The notes under the pieces: generated by a model | What the model was told of the DNA's origin: nothing | Seen by the model: only the letters and a program-made list of their open reading frames with translations | The model's database searches: none | Assembly (NCBI RefSeq): GCF_007859655.1 | Contig: NZ_CP042304.1 | Location: forward strand, 3,970,501-4,034,500 | DNA length: 64,000 nucleotides | Origin: Devosia ginsengisoli | GTDB taxonomy: Bacteria > Pseudomonadota > Alphaproteobacteria > Rhizobiales > Devosiaceae | Direction: 5' to 3' | Position numbers and translations under genes: made by a program | In this document: one piece after another, positions 35,253 to 43,635 of the stretch | Numbering within the stretch: position 1 is the stretch's first letter | Layout of the letters: each line of letters opens with the position of its first letter

Positions 35253-36619
35253 GCGTCGAGCCTCGCGCCGTCACGGTTGAGCAGCAGGCGCAGGTCGCGC
35301 CCCGCGATAGCGCGTGGGGCGATGCCGTCGCGCACCGCTAGCACGGCTGCGTGGCCGATGGCGTGGCCATAGCTGAAGCATTGCGCCGTCACGCGCGCCG
35401 AAGCGACCGCTTCATGCTCCGCAGACAGGCACCGGCCGGCGACCAGCAGGTTCTCGCCCCGCTGCGGCACGAAGCAGCCATAGGGAATTTCATAAACGTC
35501 ATCGAGCAGCCATTCGACACGCGGCTTGCTGCCGGAATGCAGTTCGATCGGCCAGGGGGAACGGGCGATGCCATCGCCGAATTTGCGGCCGGCGAGAATG
35601 TCGCCATTGGCCAGCTTGGCAACGCCTTCGACCTGCCGCGTCTGGCGGACGCCGACCTGCACGCCGGTGTCGTTGACGAAGGAGTTTTCGCAGCCGGCAA
35701 GCCGGTCGCGGAAGAAGCGGGCATATTCCCGCATCTGGCGGCGGCCTTCGAGTTCGGCCTCGCTGAAATCCTGGTAAAACAGCGGATTAAGTTCGCGGCC
35801 GTCAGCGCCGGTGATGCGGGTGCAATTGCACAGCAGCTCGTCCGGGCGCGTGGTGGTGAACAGCCAGATTTTGCTGCGCGGCAAACGATAGGCGCCGGTC
35901 GCATTGGCGTCAGCGATCATGGCGCTGATCGCGGGCGGCATGATGGTATCGGTGCCATAGGCGGCGGTGAAAGCCTCGACATCGACATTGCCGAGGCGGA
36001 AGATCATGGTCGGATTCTGTACGCGGCCATTGTCGCCGACAAAGTTCGGCAGGCCGGCCATGGCAACGAGATCGGCGTCGCCCGATGCATCAATGGTCTG
36101 GCGCGCGCGGATGTCGAGCGGCCCCTGCTTGGACCAGGCGATGACGCCAGCCACCGCTTCGCCGCCCTCGAGCAGAACCTCGACGGCGACGGCATGGTAG
36201 ATGACGGTGACGCCGGCGGCAGCCAGCATTTCGTCGGCGGTTTCGCGCCACATCAGCGGGTCATGCACGCGGGTAAAGGTCTTGCCATAGCGCAGGGGCT
36301 CGCTGAGCCCACCGCGCGCCGCAAGCGCCGCGACGAATTCCTCGGCAAAGCCGAAGACCACCTGCTCGGGGCCGCGATCGGAGTCGCTTGCCGCATAGAG
36401 GCCGCAGACCGTGCCCGAAAGGCCGGCGACGGCGCCGCCACCACAGAAACCATAGCGTTCGAGCAGCGTGACCCGGAGTCCGGCGCGCGCCGCGGTGACC
36501 GCCGCTGCGACACCGGCCGCGCCGCCGCCCACGACCAGAAGGTCGGTGTCGATCCGCGTCATGGCGCGATGGTCGGTTGCTACAGCCGCCACAAGCCCCT
36601 CCCAGGTCCTCATATCCAT
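35249..36619 (-). CDS. FAD-dependent oxidoreductase (FAD_oxidored family)
   Basis: Flavoprotein of 456 aa with an N-terminal dinucleotide fold, DLLVVGGGAAGVAAAVTAARAG (start near residue 26), then ERYGFCGGGAVAGLSGTVCG, TIDASGDADLVAMAGLPNFV, and the C-terminal FAD contact NLLVAGRCLSAEHEAVASAR. This family is widespread in catabolic operons with unknown oxidation reactions. The start is uncertain: ATG 36619 lies inside a palindrome, and ATG 36562 (MTRIDTDLL) begins right before the FAD fold. It is the first gene of the ten-gene (-) operon, facing a GntR regulator. A similar protein is encoded at 37409-38809. Confidence 0.87.
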   Translation of the reverse strand: MDMRTWEGLVAAVATDHRAMTRIDTDLLVVGGGAAGVAAAVTAARAGLRVTLLERYGFCGGGAVAGLSGTVCGLYAASDSDRGPEQVVFGFAEEFVAALAARGGLSEPLRYGKTFTRVHDPLMWRETADEMLAAAGVTVIYHAVAVEVLLEGGEAVAGVIAWSKQGPLDIRARQTIDASGDADLVAMAGLPNFVGDNGRVQNPTMIFRLGNVDVEAFTAAYGTDTIMPPAISAMIADANATGAYRLPRSKIWLFTTTRPDELLCNCTRITGADGRELNPLFYQDFSEAELEGRRQMREYARFFRDRLAGCENSFVNDTGVQVGVRQTRQVEGVAKLANGDILAGRKFGDGIARSPWPIELHSGSKPRVEWLLDDVYEIPYGCFVPQRGENLLVAGRCLSAEHEAVASARVTAQCFSYGHAIGHAAVLAVRDGIAPRAIAGRDLRLLLNRDGARLDA

Positions 36620-36634
36620 CTGACATATCAGATG
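36617..36634. promoter_or_regulatory. 18-bp palindrome, candidate GntR operator
   Basis: CATCTGACATATCAGATG has perfect 7-bp arms (CATCTGA/TCAGATG) around CATA. It overlaps the first possible start of the FAD oxidoreductase and lies about 75 bp before the divergent GntR gene, so binding would block the (-) operon. Assignment is by symmetry and position. Confidence 0.5.
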
Positions 36635-36708
36635 TTGATTTATTGCCTACCAATTGATGCGGAGCGTGTCAAACGGTATGTTCGACGCAAATCAGCGTGA
36701 GGACAGGT

Positions 36709-37377
36709 ATGATCGCCAGCGACCGGGACGAACCCGAACTCATTTCCGATGCGGCCTATGCGGCTATCCAGAATCTGATCGTGACCGGTCGGCTGCGTGG
36801 CGGATCGATGATCTCCGAAAACGAACTGCGTGAGCAGCTGAACTGTGGTCGCACCCCCATCCGCGAGGCGCTGCAGCGGCTGAAGCTGGAGGGTTTTGTT
36901 GAGATTCATCCGCGTCGCGGCGTGCTGGTGACCACGATCGACATTCGTCAGCAGCTGGAGCTGCTGGAAGTCCGGCGGCCACTGGAAGACACGATGGTAC
37001 GCCTGGCCGCGCGTCGCGCCACGCCCGAGCAGCGCCAGCAGATGCGGCAACTGGCCGACGAGCTGGAAGCGGCGGTGAGTCGCGACGACCGAGACAAATA
37101 TTTCGGCATCAACCGTGCTACCCATGAGATCGAGGCCGAGGCGACCAAGAACTCGATGCTCATCAAGACCGTCAGACAGGTGCACACACTGTCACGGCGG
37201 TTCTGGTATTCATTCATCACCGCTTCGGACAGTTTCGCCGAGGCCGCGGTGTTTCATTGCGGGGTGCTGCGTTCGATCGCGGAAGGCGACGGCGATGCCG
37301 CCGCCGCCAATGCCGGCAAGCTGATGGACTATCTGGAGCGCGTGACGCGCGAGGCCATCGAGCGCGCGCTGGACTGA
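36709..37377 (+). CDS. GntR family transcriptional regulator (FadR/FCD subfamily)
   Basis: Regulator of 222 aa. The N-terminal winged helix-turn-helix reads AAYAAIQNLIVTGRLRGGSM, ISENELREQLNCGRTPIREA and LQRLKLEGFVEIHPRRGVLV. The helical FCD ligand-binding domain follows (EVRRPLEDTMVRLAARRATP, RATHEIEAEA, FHCGVLRSIAEGDG), where Asp/His residues usually hold a metal and carboxylate ligand. ATG 36709 has GAGG six bases upstream; a GTG at 36697 is less likely. It is divergent from the ten-gene operon and probably represses it. Confidence 0.9.
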   Translation: MIASDRDEPELISDAAYAAIQNLIVTGRLRGGSMISENELREQLNCGRTPIREALQRLKLEGFVEIHPRRGVLVTTIDIRQQLELLEVRRPLEDTMVRLAARRATPEQRQQMRQLADELEAAVSRDDRDKYFGINRATHEIEAEATKNSMLIKTVRQVHTLSRRFWYSFITASDSFAEAAVFHCGVLRSIAEGDGDAAAANAGKLMDYLERVTREAIERALD

Positions 37378-37408
37378 TATTGTCCTGACAGGGGCGCGCC
37401 CGCTCTCG

Positions 37409-38809
37409 TTAGTAAGTCCCGTCGAGCACCGCGCCCTGCTCCTTCAGGCGCGCACGAAGATCGCCGATGGGCAAATCGCGCAGACTGCCGGCCTGGGTAG
37501 AGCTTGTCAGCGCGGCGGCCGTGCCAACCGCCTGTCCCATCGCCATGCAGGTGCCCATGACGCGGGCAGATCCATGTGCTTCGCGCGAGGCAGAGAAGCA
37601 GCGGCCAGCCATCATCACATTCTCAAGGCCCTTGGCGACCAGCGCGCCGAACGGAATGTCATATGAGCCGCCATTGGGGATCGGTTGGCGCAGCTGATCG
37701 CGGCCCGAGCCATGGATGTCGATGTGATGGCAGCCCTTGGCAACGCCGTCATCGCGCTTGCGGGCCGTCAGGACATCCTCCGCGGTCAGCACTTCGTCGC
37801 CGATGATGCGCCGGGTCTCGCGAATGCCCACGCGCGGCGCGATGCCGGAATATACCGCCTCCTCGAAGCCCGGCACGGCGGCACGCAGGAAGCCAGCGCT
37901 GGTCCATACCTGGTCCATCAGGTCGGGCAGGGCCTTCGACAACTGGTCGGTCCGGGTGGCATCCACATTGGCGATGCGCGTCGTATTGCAGTAGATTTCG
38001 CGCCGCGCCATTGAGACCGGTCCGATGCCGATAAGCGCTGTCTCGTGCAGCAGGCCATCGGCAATGGCGCCCTGGATCAGGGGACCGTTGGCGACGAAGA
38101 ACACTTTGGGGAAGCCCTGATCGACGAGGCGGCGCACCTGCTCATCGCGCGGGATATCGGCGTAATAGGGGTTCTCGGCGACGGCCACGTTCTCGGGGTG
38201 CTCGGCGACGAAATTCATCAGCCGACCGACATCGACGCCGGCCATGCGGAATACCAGGCTGACAGGCTGGAATTCCGTTCCATCCTTGGCGCCCTTTTCG
38301 TATTGCGCGCCGGCCATTACCGCCAGATCGCCGTCTCCTGAGGCATCGATGAAGGTCTTGGCGCGGACCAGGGTGCGCTGGTTCTTGTTGAGCACGACAA
38401 TGCTGGTGACGGTGCCGTTCTGCACCACGACATCTTCGGCAAAGGTATAGAGCAGCAGATCGACATTGGCGCGCCGCACCACGTTCATGACGGCGATCTT
38501 CATGATTTCCGGATCGACGCAGACGACCCAGATCGTGCGCCAGTCATAAAAGTGACCGACATAGCCGCCCAGGCGCTGTGCCTCTTCGAAGATTTCACGC
38601 GAGACGCCGCCAACGACCCATTCGCCCCGGGTCGAGATGCATCCGTCGATGGGCAGGCCGCTGAGCATTTCACCGCCAAGCATCGGGCCGGCTTCCACCA
38701 GCAGCGTGCGGGCGCCGTTGCGGGACGAAGCGACTGCCGCGGCCACGCCGGCGGCTCCGCCGCCCAGCACCACGACATCGTAGTCCACCTGATTCAGCCG
38801 CTGCGCCAT
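37409..38809 (-). CDS. FAD-dependent oxidoreductase (FAD_oxidored family), second copy
   Basis: Flavoprotein of 466 aa related in layout to the protein at 35249-36619. The FAD fold is YDVVVLGGGAAGVAAAVASS, followed by EAGPMLGGEMLSGLPIDGCI, TFIDASGDGDLAVMAGAQYE, and the C-terminal NVMMAGRCFSASREAHGSAR. ATG 38809 has AGGAG six bases upstream, so the in-frame GTG at 38827 is not needed. It is transcribed alone from a region with a FadR-type palindrome, with its GntR regulator gene just upstream. The substrate is unknown. Confidence 0.87.
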   Translation of the reverse strand: MAQRLNQVDYDVVVLGGGAAGVAAAVASSRNGARTLLVEAGPMLGGEMLSGLPIDGCISTRGEWVVGGVSREIFEEAQRLGGYVGHFYDWRTIWVVCVDPEIMKIAVMNVVRRANVDLLLYTFAEDVVVQNGTVTSIVVLNKNQRTLVRAKTFIDASGDGDLAVMAGAQYEKGAKDGTEFQPVSLVFRMAGVDVGRLMNFVAEHPENVAVAENPYYADIPRDEQVRRLVDQGFPKVFFVANGPLIQGAIADGLLHETALIGIGPVSMARREIYCNTTRIANVDATRTDQLSKALPDLMDQVWTSAGFLRAAVPGFEEAVYSGIAPRVGIRETRRIIGDEVLTAEDVLTARKRDDGVAKGCHHIDIHGSGRDQLRQPIPNGGSYDIPFGALVAKGLENVMMAGRCFSASREAHGSARVMGTCMAMGQAVGTAAALTSSTQAGSLRDLPIGDLRARLKEQGAVLDGTY

Positions 38810-38841
38810 CCATCGCTCCTTCGCCACACTTGCAAATATAC

Positions 38842-38856
38842 AATGGTTGGACCATT
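38842..38856. promoter_or_regulatory. FadR-type palindrome upstream of second FAD oxidoreductase
   Basis: AATGGTTGGACCATT has perfect 6-bp arms around TGG and contains the TGGT...ACCA core known for FadR-subfamily GntR operators. It is 33 bp before ATG 38809 and downstream of the GntR gene at 38913-39650, the probable binder. Confidence 0.55.
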
Positions 38857-38912
38857 ATACCAATGCGCGAACGAGGTCAAACGAGGCCGTGACGCAGGCA
38901 GTGCCGAGGAGA

Positions 38913-39650
38913 TCAGTCCGAGATGTCGTCGAAATACCGCTGTCTGATACGGTCCAGCAGCCGCCGCATACCCGCTGCCGCCCCGGCAGAATCGCGCTTT
39001 TCGAGTGCGGCGAGAATCTGCTTGCGGTCGGCCAGGGCGAGCACGTGATGCTGGGGTGTGACCACGCGGGAGGCGATCTTCTTCCACATCGCGCTGCCGC
39101 GCAGCCGCCACAGGTCGCGGATGGTGTCGACAAAGATGCTATTGCGCGAGGCGACCGCGACCACGTCGTGAAATGCCTGCCGGTTCATCTCGGCGGTCGG
39201 CCCCTCGATATCGGCATCCATGGCGGCAACGAGTTCCCTGAGCCGCCCCAGTTCCTCCTCACTGATATTCCGCGCAGCATCCTCCGCAGCGGCGCATTCG
39301 ACCAGCATGCGCATGCGGAACTGTTCATGCGGACCGGGGCCGGGATCGTCGCCGCGTTCCCAGGGCAGAGTGCTCGAGGTCAGGCGGGCGCGTACATAGG
39401 TGCCGTCGCCGACCAGAACCTCGATAATGCCCATGGTTTCAAGCGCGATCATTGCCTCGCGCACCGTAGTGCGGCTCACCTGGAACTGCTGCGTCAGGTC
39501 GCGCTCCGGCGGCAACCTTGCGCCAGGTTCGAGCGGTGTTTTCTGGATGTAATTGGCTATCTCGCGCGCCACCGCGACATAGAGGCGTGGCATTGCCACG
39601 GGCTTGAAGCCAGCGGCGGTGATGCCGGGTGTGGTGATGTTGCTTGGCAT
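38913..39650 (-). CDS. GntR family transcriptional regulator (FadR subfamily)
   Basis: Regulator of 245 aa. The DNA-binding domain is YVAVAREIANYIQKTPLEPG, RLPPERDLTQQFQVSRTTVR and EAMIALETMGIIEVLVGDGT, a close match to the FadR-type pattern. The C-terminal FCD domain starts at MRMLVECAAAEDAARNISEE and includes QAFHDVVAVASRNSIFVDTI, which carries the usual Asp/His pair. It lies between the citrate synthase-like gene and the FAD oxidoreductase, all on the (-) strand, with a TGGT-ACCA palindrome downstream in front of the oxidoreductase. Confidence 0.9.
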   Translation of the reverse strand: MPSNITTPGITAAGFKPVAMPRLYVAVAREIANYIQKTPLEPGARLPPERDLTQQFQVSRTTVREAMIALETMGIIEVLVGDGTYVRARLTSSTLPWERGDDPGPGPHEQFRMRMLVECAAAEDAARNISEEELGRLRELVAAMDADIEGPTAEMNRQAFHDVVAVASRNSIFVDTIRDLWRLRGSAMWKKIASRVVTPQHHVLALADRKQILAALEKRDSAGAAAGMRRLLDRIRQRYFDDISD

Positions 39651-39692
39651 GGGACTGAGGTTCCAAAATCGCGAAAGGGCACGAACCAGGCA

Positions 39693-40937
39693 CTAGCCCG
39701 CTTCAAGAACAGGTTGCGGGCCGACATAGATCGACTTGAGCCGGGGCAGGCTCTGGGAAGCGTCATACTCTTCCATTGCATGGGCCACCCAGCCGGCGAT
39801 GCGGGCGCAGTTGAAAATCAACTCGCCCGAGCCATGCTGCATCCCGGCGCAATGCACCAGGGCGGCGATCGAGAAGCCTATATTGGGGGGCTCGCGCCCG
39901 CGCTGGCTTTGGATGTCGATGATTTCATCGAGCAGGCGCACTTCCTCGACCGCTTCGCGGCTATCGCGCAGCAGTTGAAGGATGAGGCGGGCCCGTGGAT
40001 CGCCATTCGGGTAGGCGCGATGTCCGAAGCCTTGCATTTCGCGGCCGTCGCGCAGCTTGTCGCCCACCAGCTGTCCCACATCCGGCCGCTCGTTGAGGCC
40101 GAACAGGTCCCGCTCGATGGACAGGGTGGAGGCGCTCTGCACTGCGCCGCCGCCGCTGCTCAACCCCACTGCAATGACCGAATAGATGTCGGCGCGCACC
40201 GCAGCGGCCAGGCGCACGGCAGCGGTGGAGGGGGCGCCGAGATCGTGGTCAGCCGCCAGCACCAGGATCGCGTCGAGCGCAGCGAGCAGTCCGGGCGTCG
40301 CACGCCGTGGACTCGTCCGGCTCCAGAGCAGCGCTGCAATACTGGTATCGACCGGGGCCGACAGCATGTCCATCGCCGACAGCAAGCGCACCATCAGTCG
40401 CGCCGCCTTGCGCGTTACCTGCTCGGGGCTGGTGTCGTGACGCAGCGGATCCTCGGCGCCGGCGAATGGTACCAGGCACTTGAAGCGCTCAAGCGGCAGG
40501 GCGCTCCTGTTCATCAGGGCGCCGATCGCGCTGAGCGTCGGCTCGTGTACCGCAGCCGGAAAAATCGACCGACCGGCAGCGTTGAAATCCCCCTGCCACA
40601 GCAGCAGGACCACATCTTCGAAACAGTATTGCCGAGCCAGAGTGCAAGCGGGCAGGCCGCGATAATGCGGCTCGCCGCCGACGATCGCCGTAATCGAGGA
40701 TTTGAATATCGGCGAGACCGCTTGCGGCGCCGGCGCCTTGCGGCCGCGCACCGCAAGCGCCTCGACCTCGGCGGGGTCATAGAGGCTCTCGGCATTGCCG
40801 GTGCTGCCGTGTTTGGTGAGCAGGCCGCGCGACACATAGGCGTAGACGGTGTCTTTCTTCACCCCCAGCCGCGCGGCAACGTCCGAGGCGGTCAACAGCG
40901 AATTACCAAGGCTACTATCGTGTGGCGTGTCCGACAT
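39693..40937 (-). CDS. Citrate synthase-like protein with N-terminal helix-turn-helix, catalytic residues missing
   Basis: A 414-aa fusion. The N-terminal ~60 residues are an excisionase/MerR-like HTH (LTASDVAARLGVKKDTVYAY, VSRGLLTKHG), followed by a citrate synthase fold. Conserved substrate regions are LAADHDLGAPSTAAVR (H231) and MQGFGHRAYPNGDPRA (H306). The other two catalytic positions are changed: the usual G-x-x-H-G-G-A loop reads GLSSGGGAV (serine 261 for His), and the usual N-V-D-F reads PNIGFSIAAL (glycine 354 for Asp). ATG 40937 follows GAGGG; a TTG at 40955 is in frame. It may be a ligand sensor or a non-classical synthase/lyase. The gene is divergent from the third importer operon. 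Confidence 0.8.
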   Translation of the reverse strand: MSDTPHDSSLGNSLLTASDVAARLGVKKDTVYAYVSRGLLTKHGSTGNAESLYDPAEVEALAVRGRKAPAPQAVSPIFKSSITAIVGGEPHYRGLPACTLARQYCFEDVVLLLWQGDFNAAGRSIFPAAVHEPTLSAIGALMNRSALPLERFKCLVPFAGAEDPLRHDTSPEQVTRKAARLMVRLLSAMDMLSAPVDTSIAALLWSRTSPRRATPGLLAALDAILVLAADHDLGAPSTAAVRLAAAVRADIYSVIAVGLSSGGGAVQSASTLSIERDLFGLNERPDVGQLVGDKLRDGREMQGFGHRAYPNGDPRARLILQLLRDSREAVEEVRLLDEIIDIQSQRGREPPNIGFSIAALVHCAGMQHGSGELIFNCARIAGWVAHAMEEYDASQSLPRLKSIYVGPQPVLEAG

Positions 40938-40964
40938 CGCGACCCTCAGGCTCAATCAGGAATA

Positions 40965-40979
40965 TTGATTTATAATCAA
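40965..40979. promoter_or_regulatory. Palindrome in the divergent promoter region of the third importer
   Basis: TTGATTTATAATCAA has perfect 6-bp arms around TAT, and further TCAATC/GATTGA elements flank it (40952-40957 and 40980-40985). It lies between the citrate synthase-like gene (-) and the importer (+), so it could serve both. The binder is not known. Confidence 0.4.
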
Positions 40980-41034
40980 GATTGACGGCTTAGCAATAGG
41001 TCTGATCAATACAGTCAACCAATGGGAGGAACAG

Positions 41035-42597
41035 ATGATTACAATTTCTCGCAGGCAACTGCTCGTCGGTACCGCGGCTTCGGCCATTCTCGCGGCGACC
41101 GGTCTTCCGGTGCTTGCCCAGCAGGATGTGCAGCGCGGCGGTACGATCGTTCGAGCCGACGTTCTCGCCGCTGACAGTCTCGATCCGCATCTGGCCAGCG
41201 CCCGCTCGGGCAGCATGTCGCTGGTCTTCGACTCGCTCTTCAGCTACCGCCTGAAGGAAGGTACCACGGACCAGTTCGAACTGGGTTTCGCGCTCGCTAC
41301 CGCCTATGAGGAAACCGGCGAGAAGGCCGCGCGTCTCACGATCCGTCCGGATGTCAAATTCCACGATGGTTCGGCACTCACCGCCGACGTCGTGAAGTGG
41401 AATCTCGAGCGGGCGCGTGACCACGAGAAATCCTCGGTGAAGGTCGCCGTGGCCGAGCTCGCAGGCGTCACCGTGGTCGATGATCACACGCTCGATCTCG
41501 AATTCGAAACGCCGCAGCCGCTCTTTACCCTCACCATGACGCCGGGTAACGCGACCAACGTATTCATCGTGTCCAGGGAGGCTGCCGAGGCGGCCGGCGA
41601 CGACGCGTTCGGGCGCAAGCCGGTCGGCAGTGGCCCGTATATGGTGGAAAACTGGCTGGTCGACGATCGTCTGGAGCTAACGGCTTTTGCCGGCCATTGG
41701 GAATCCGGTCTCGACGGCAAGGCGCTTCCCTATGCCGACAAGTTCGTGGTGCGCTTGATGCCCGACCAGTCGGTGGCGGCGCTGGAACTCCGTGCCGGCA
41801 ACGTCCACATCATCGACCCCCTCGATCAGGACCTGGACAGCCTCGCCGCGGCTGGAATCCAGATCTACGCCGTGCCGGGCACCGAGACCGGCCAGCCGAG
41901 CTTCTACATCAGCTCCAAAGCCGATGCGGAAACGCCCTTCGCCCACGATGTCCGGTTGCGGCAGGCGCTGCAGCACGCAGTCGATCGCGAGTCGATGGCC
42001 GCCGCACTGACGTTTGGCCGCGGACAGGCCCACTATTACTGGGGCTGGTATCCTGGCGTTCCCGGCTATGACGAAAGCCTGCCGCGCTACGAATACAATC
42101 CGGAAAAGGCCCGGCAGCTTCTGACCGAGGCGGGCCATGCCGATGGCGTCGCGCTCACCGTCAAGGTCATCAACCGGCCCAAGGACCTGCAGCCGCTCGA
42201 AATCATGCAGGCCATGCTCGGCGAAGTCGGCATCACGCTCAACATCGAGACCATGGACCGTACGCCATGGGTGGAGTCGGGGCGGACGGGCAATTTCGAG
42301 GCCCTGTCGCATGGCAATACCGCGCTGGTCGATCCGCTGTTCCGGCGTGAAACCATGACGGGCTCGGACGCCAATTGGGCGGGCTATTCCAATCCCGAAG
42401 TGGATGCGCTGTGGGAGGAGGCTTCCCGGACCGGGGACGAGAGCGCGCGGGCGGAGATCTATAAGAAGATCCAGGTCATCCTCCACGACGATGCCTATCA
42501 CTTCATCGCATTCAGGGCACCCAAGATGCTGGCCCTGGCATCCGGGCTGAGCGGCGTCGATTCAGGCTACAACCTCCGCTACGCTCGGCTTGCCTAA
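41035..42597 (+). CDS. ABC transporter solute-binding protein, family 5 (Dpp/Opp type), Tat-like signal
   Basis: Periplasmic binding protein of 520 aa for the third importer. The N-terminus ITISRRQLLVGTAASAILAA contains a twin-arginine motif (SRRQLL), so export by Tat is likely, with cleavage after PVLAQ. Family marks are ADSLDPHLASARSGSMSLVF, LTIRPDVKFHDGSALTADVV, and VRLRQALQHAVDRESMAAAL. The C-terminal lobe ends GLSGVDSGYNLRYARL. ATG 41035 follows GGGAGGAAC. It is the first gene of a (+) operon with permeases, two enzymes and ATPases; the ligand is unknown. Confidence 0.9.
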   Translation: MITISRRQLLVGTAASAILAATGLPVLAQQDVQRGGTIVRADVLAADSLDPHLASARSGSMSLVFDSLFSYRLKEGTTDQFELGFALATAYEETGEKAARLTIRPDVKFHDGSALTADVVKWNLERARDHEKSSVKVAVAELAGVTVVDDHTLDLEFETPQPLFTLTMTPGNATNVFIVSREAAEAAGDDAFGRKPVGSGPYMVENWLVDDRLELTAFAGHWESGLDGKALPYADKFVVRLMPDQSVAALELRAGNVHIIDPLDQDLDSLAAAGIQIYAVPGTETGQPSFYISSKADAETPFAHDVRLRQALQHAVDRESMAAALTFGRGQAHYYWGWYPGVPGYDESLPRYEYNPEKARQLLTEAGHADGVALTVKVINRPKDLQPLEIMQAMLGEVGITLNIETMDRTPWVESGRTGNFEALSHGNTALVDPLFRRETMTGSDANWAGYSNPEVDALWEEASRTGDESARAEIYKKIQVILHDDAYHFIAFRAPKMLALASGLSGVDSGYNLRYARLA

Positions 42598-42608
42598 CGC
42601 CATCTCCG

Positions 42609-42636
42609 CCGGACCCCGCCTTTGCGCGGGGCCCGG
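42609..42636 (+). other. GC-rich hairpin after the solute-binding protein gene
   Basis: CCGGACCCCGC (42609-42619) pairs with GCGGGGCCCGG (42626-42636) with one A-C mismatch and a 6-base loop, 12 bases after the binding-protein stop. No T run follows. It is the same arrangement as in the first two family 5 operons. Confidence 0.6.
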
Positions 42637-42684
42637 CACGCGCCACCTCCGCGGCGTCGGAACGCGGATCGATCAGGTTGTCCA

Positions 42685-43635
42685 ATGTTAGCTTATCTAG
42701 CGCGCCGTCTGGCCGCTGCGGCAGTCGTTGTCGTGCTTGTCAGCATCATCGCTTTCGGCATCGTCTCGGTGCTGCCCGGTGACACCGCCGCCGCTCTTCT
42801 GGGTGAAGAGGGCGCACGCGATGCCACGCGCTACGAGGCGCTGCGCGTTGAACTCGGCCTGGACCAGCCGATTCCCGTGCGCTACGCGAACTGGGTGGCG
42901 GGCGTGGTGACCGGCGATCTCGGCCAGTCCATGCGCACCGGCGAAGACATCGGACCGGGTATCCTCGCGCGGGCGCTGCCCACGGTGCAGCTTGCGATCA
43001 TGGCCATCATCATCTCGGTGGTGATCGCCATTCCGGTGGGCGTGATCTCAGCCGTCTATTACCGGCGCCTGCCCGACAATGTCGGAACGCTGTTCGCGCT
43101 CACGGCTATCGCGACGCCCGGCTTCTGGTTCGGTATCATGCTCATCCTGTTGTTCAGTGTGACACTGCGCTGGCTGCCGCCCTCGGGCTACCTGCCCTTT
43201 TTCTCAAACCCGATCGGCTCGCTTCAGCTCATGATCATGCCCGCTCTGGCGCTGGCCACCGGCTTCACCGGTGTCCTGATCCGGCAGGTGCGTTCCTCGG
43301 TGCTCGAAGTGCTGAACGAGGATTACATCACCACCGCACGCAGCAAGGGGCTGTCGCCCACCACCGTGCTTTTCGGCCATGCCCTGCGCAATGCCCTGCT
43401 GCCGGTGGTGACGCTGATCGGCCTCCAGATCGGCGGCCTGTTCGGCGGCGCCGCAACAGTCGAAACCGTGTTTTCCATTCCCGGCCTCGGTCGTCTTGCG
43501 GTGGATTCCATCTTCTTCAGAGACTTCACCATGATCCAGGCGCTGATGCTGGTACTCGCGCTCACCGTGCTTGTCGCCAGCCTGCTGACCGACCTCGTCT
43601 ATTCGCGTATCGACCCGAGGATCCGTCGTGGCTAA
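42685..43635 (+). CDS. ABC transporter permease, DppB/OppB type
   Basis: Permease of 316 aa. The first helix AYLARRLAAAAVVVVLVSII is followed by VLPGDTAAALLGEEGA and LRVELGLDQPIPVRYANWVA, typical of DppB. The cytoplasmic loop DYITTARSKGLSPTTVLFGH with ALRNALLPVVT contacts the ATPases. ATG 42685 starts the basic-then-hydrophobic N-terminus; the frame is open upstream through the hairpin region but that is not coding. Its end overlaps the next permease gene by eight bases. Confidence 0.92.
   Translation: MLAYLARRLAAAAVVVVLVSIIAFGIVSVLPGDTAAALLGEEGARDATRYEALRVELGLDQPIPVRYANWVAGVVTGDLGQSMRTGEDIGPGILARALPTVQLAIMAIIISVVIAIPVGVISAVYYRRLPDNVGTLFALTAIATPGFWFGIMLILLFSVTLRWLPPSGYLPFFSNPIGSLQLMIMPALALATGFTGVLIRQVRSSVLEVLNEDYITTARSKGLSPTTVLFGHALRNALLPVVTLIGLQIGGLFGGAATVETVFSIPGLGRLAVDSIFFRDFTMIQALMLVLALTVLVASLLTDLVYSRIDPRIRRG

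Noticed and set aside
38847-40985. (+) open frame of 712 codons
   Set aside because: Runs antisense through the GntR and citrate synthase-like genes; both have strong domain evidence on the (-) strand.
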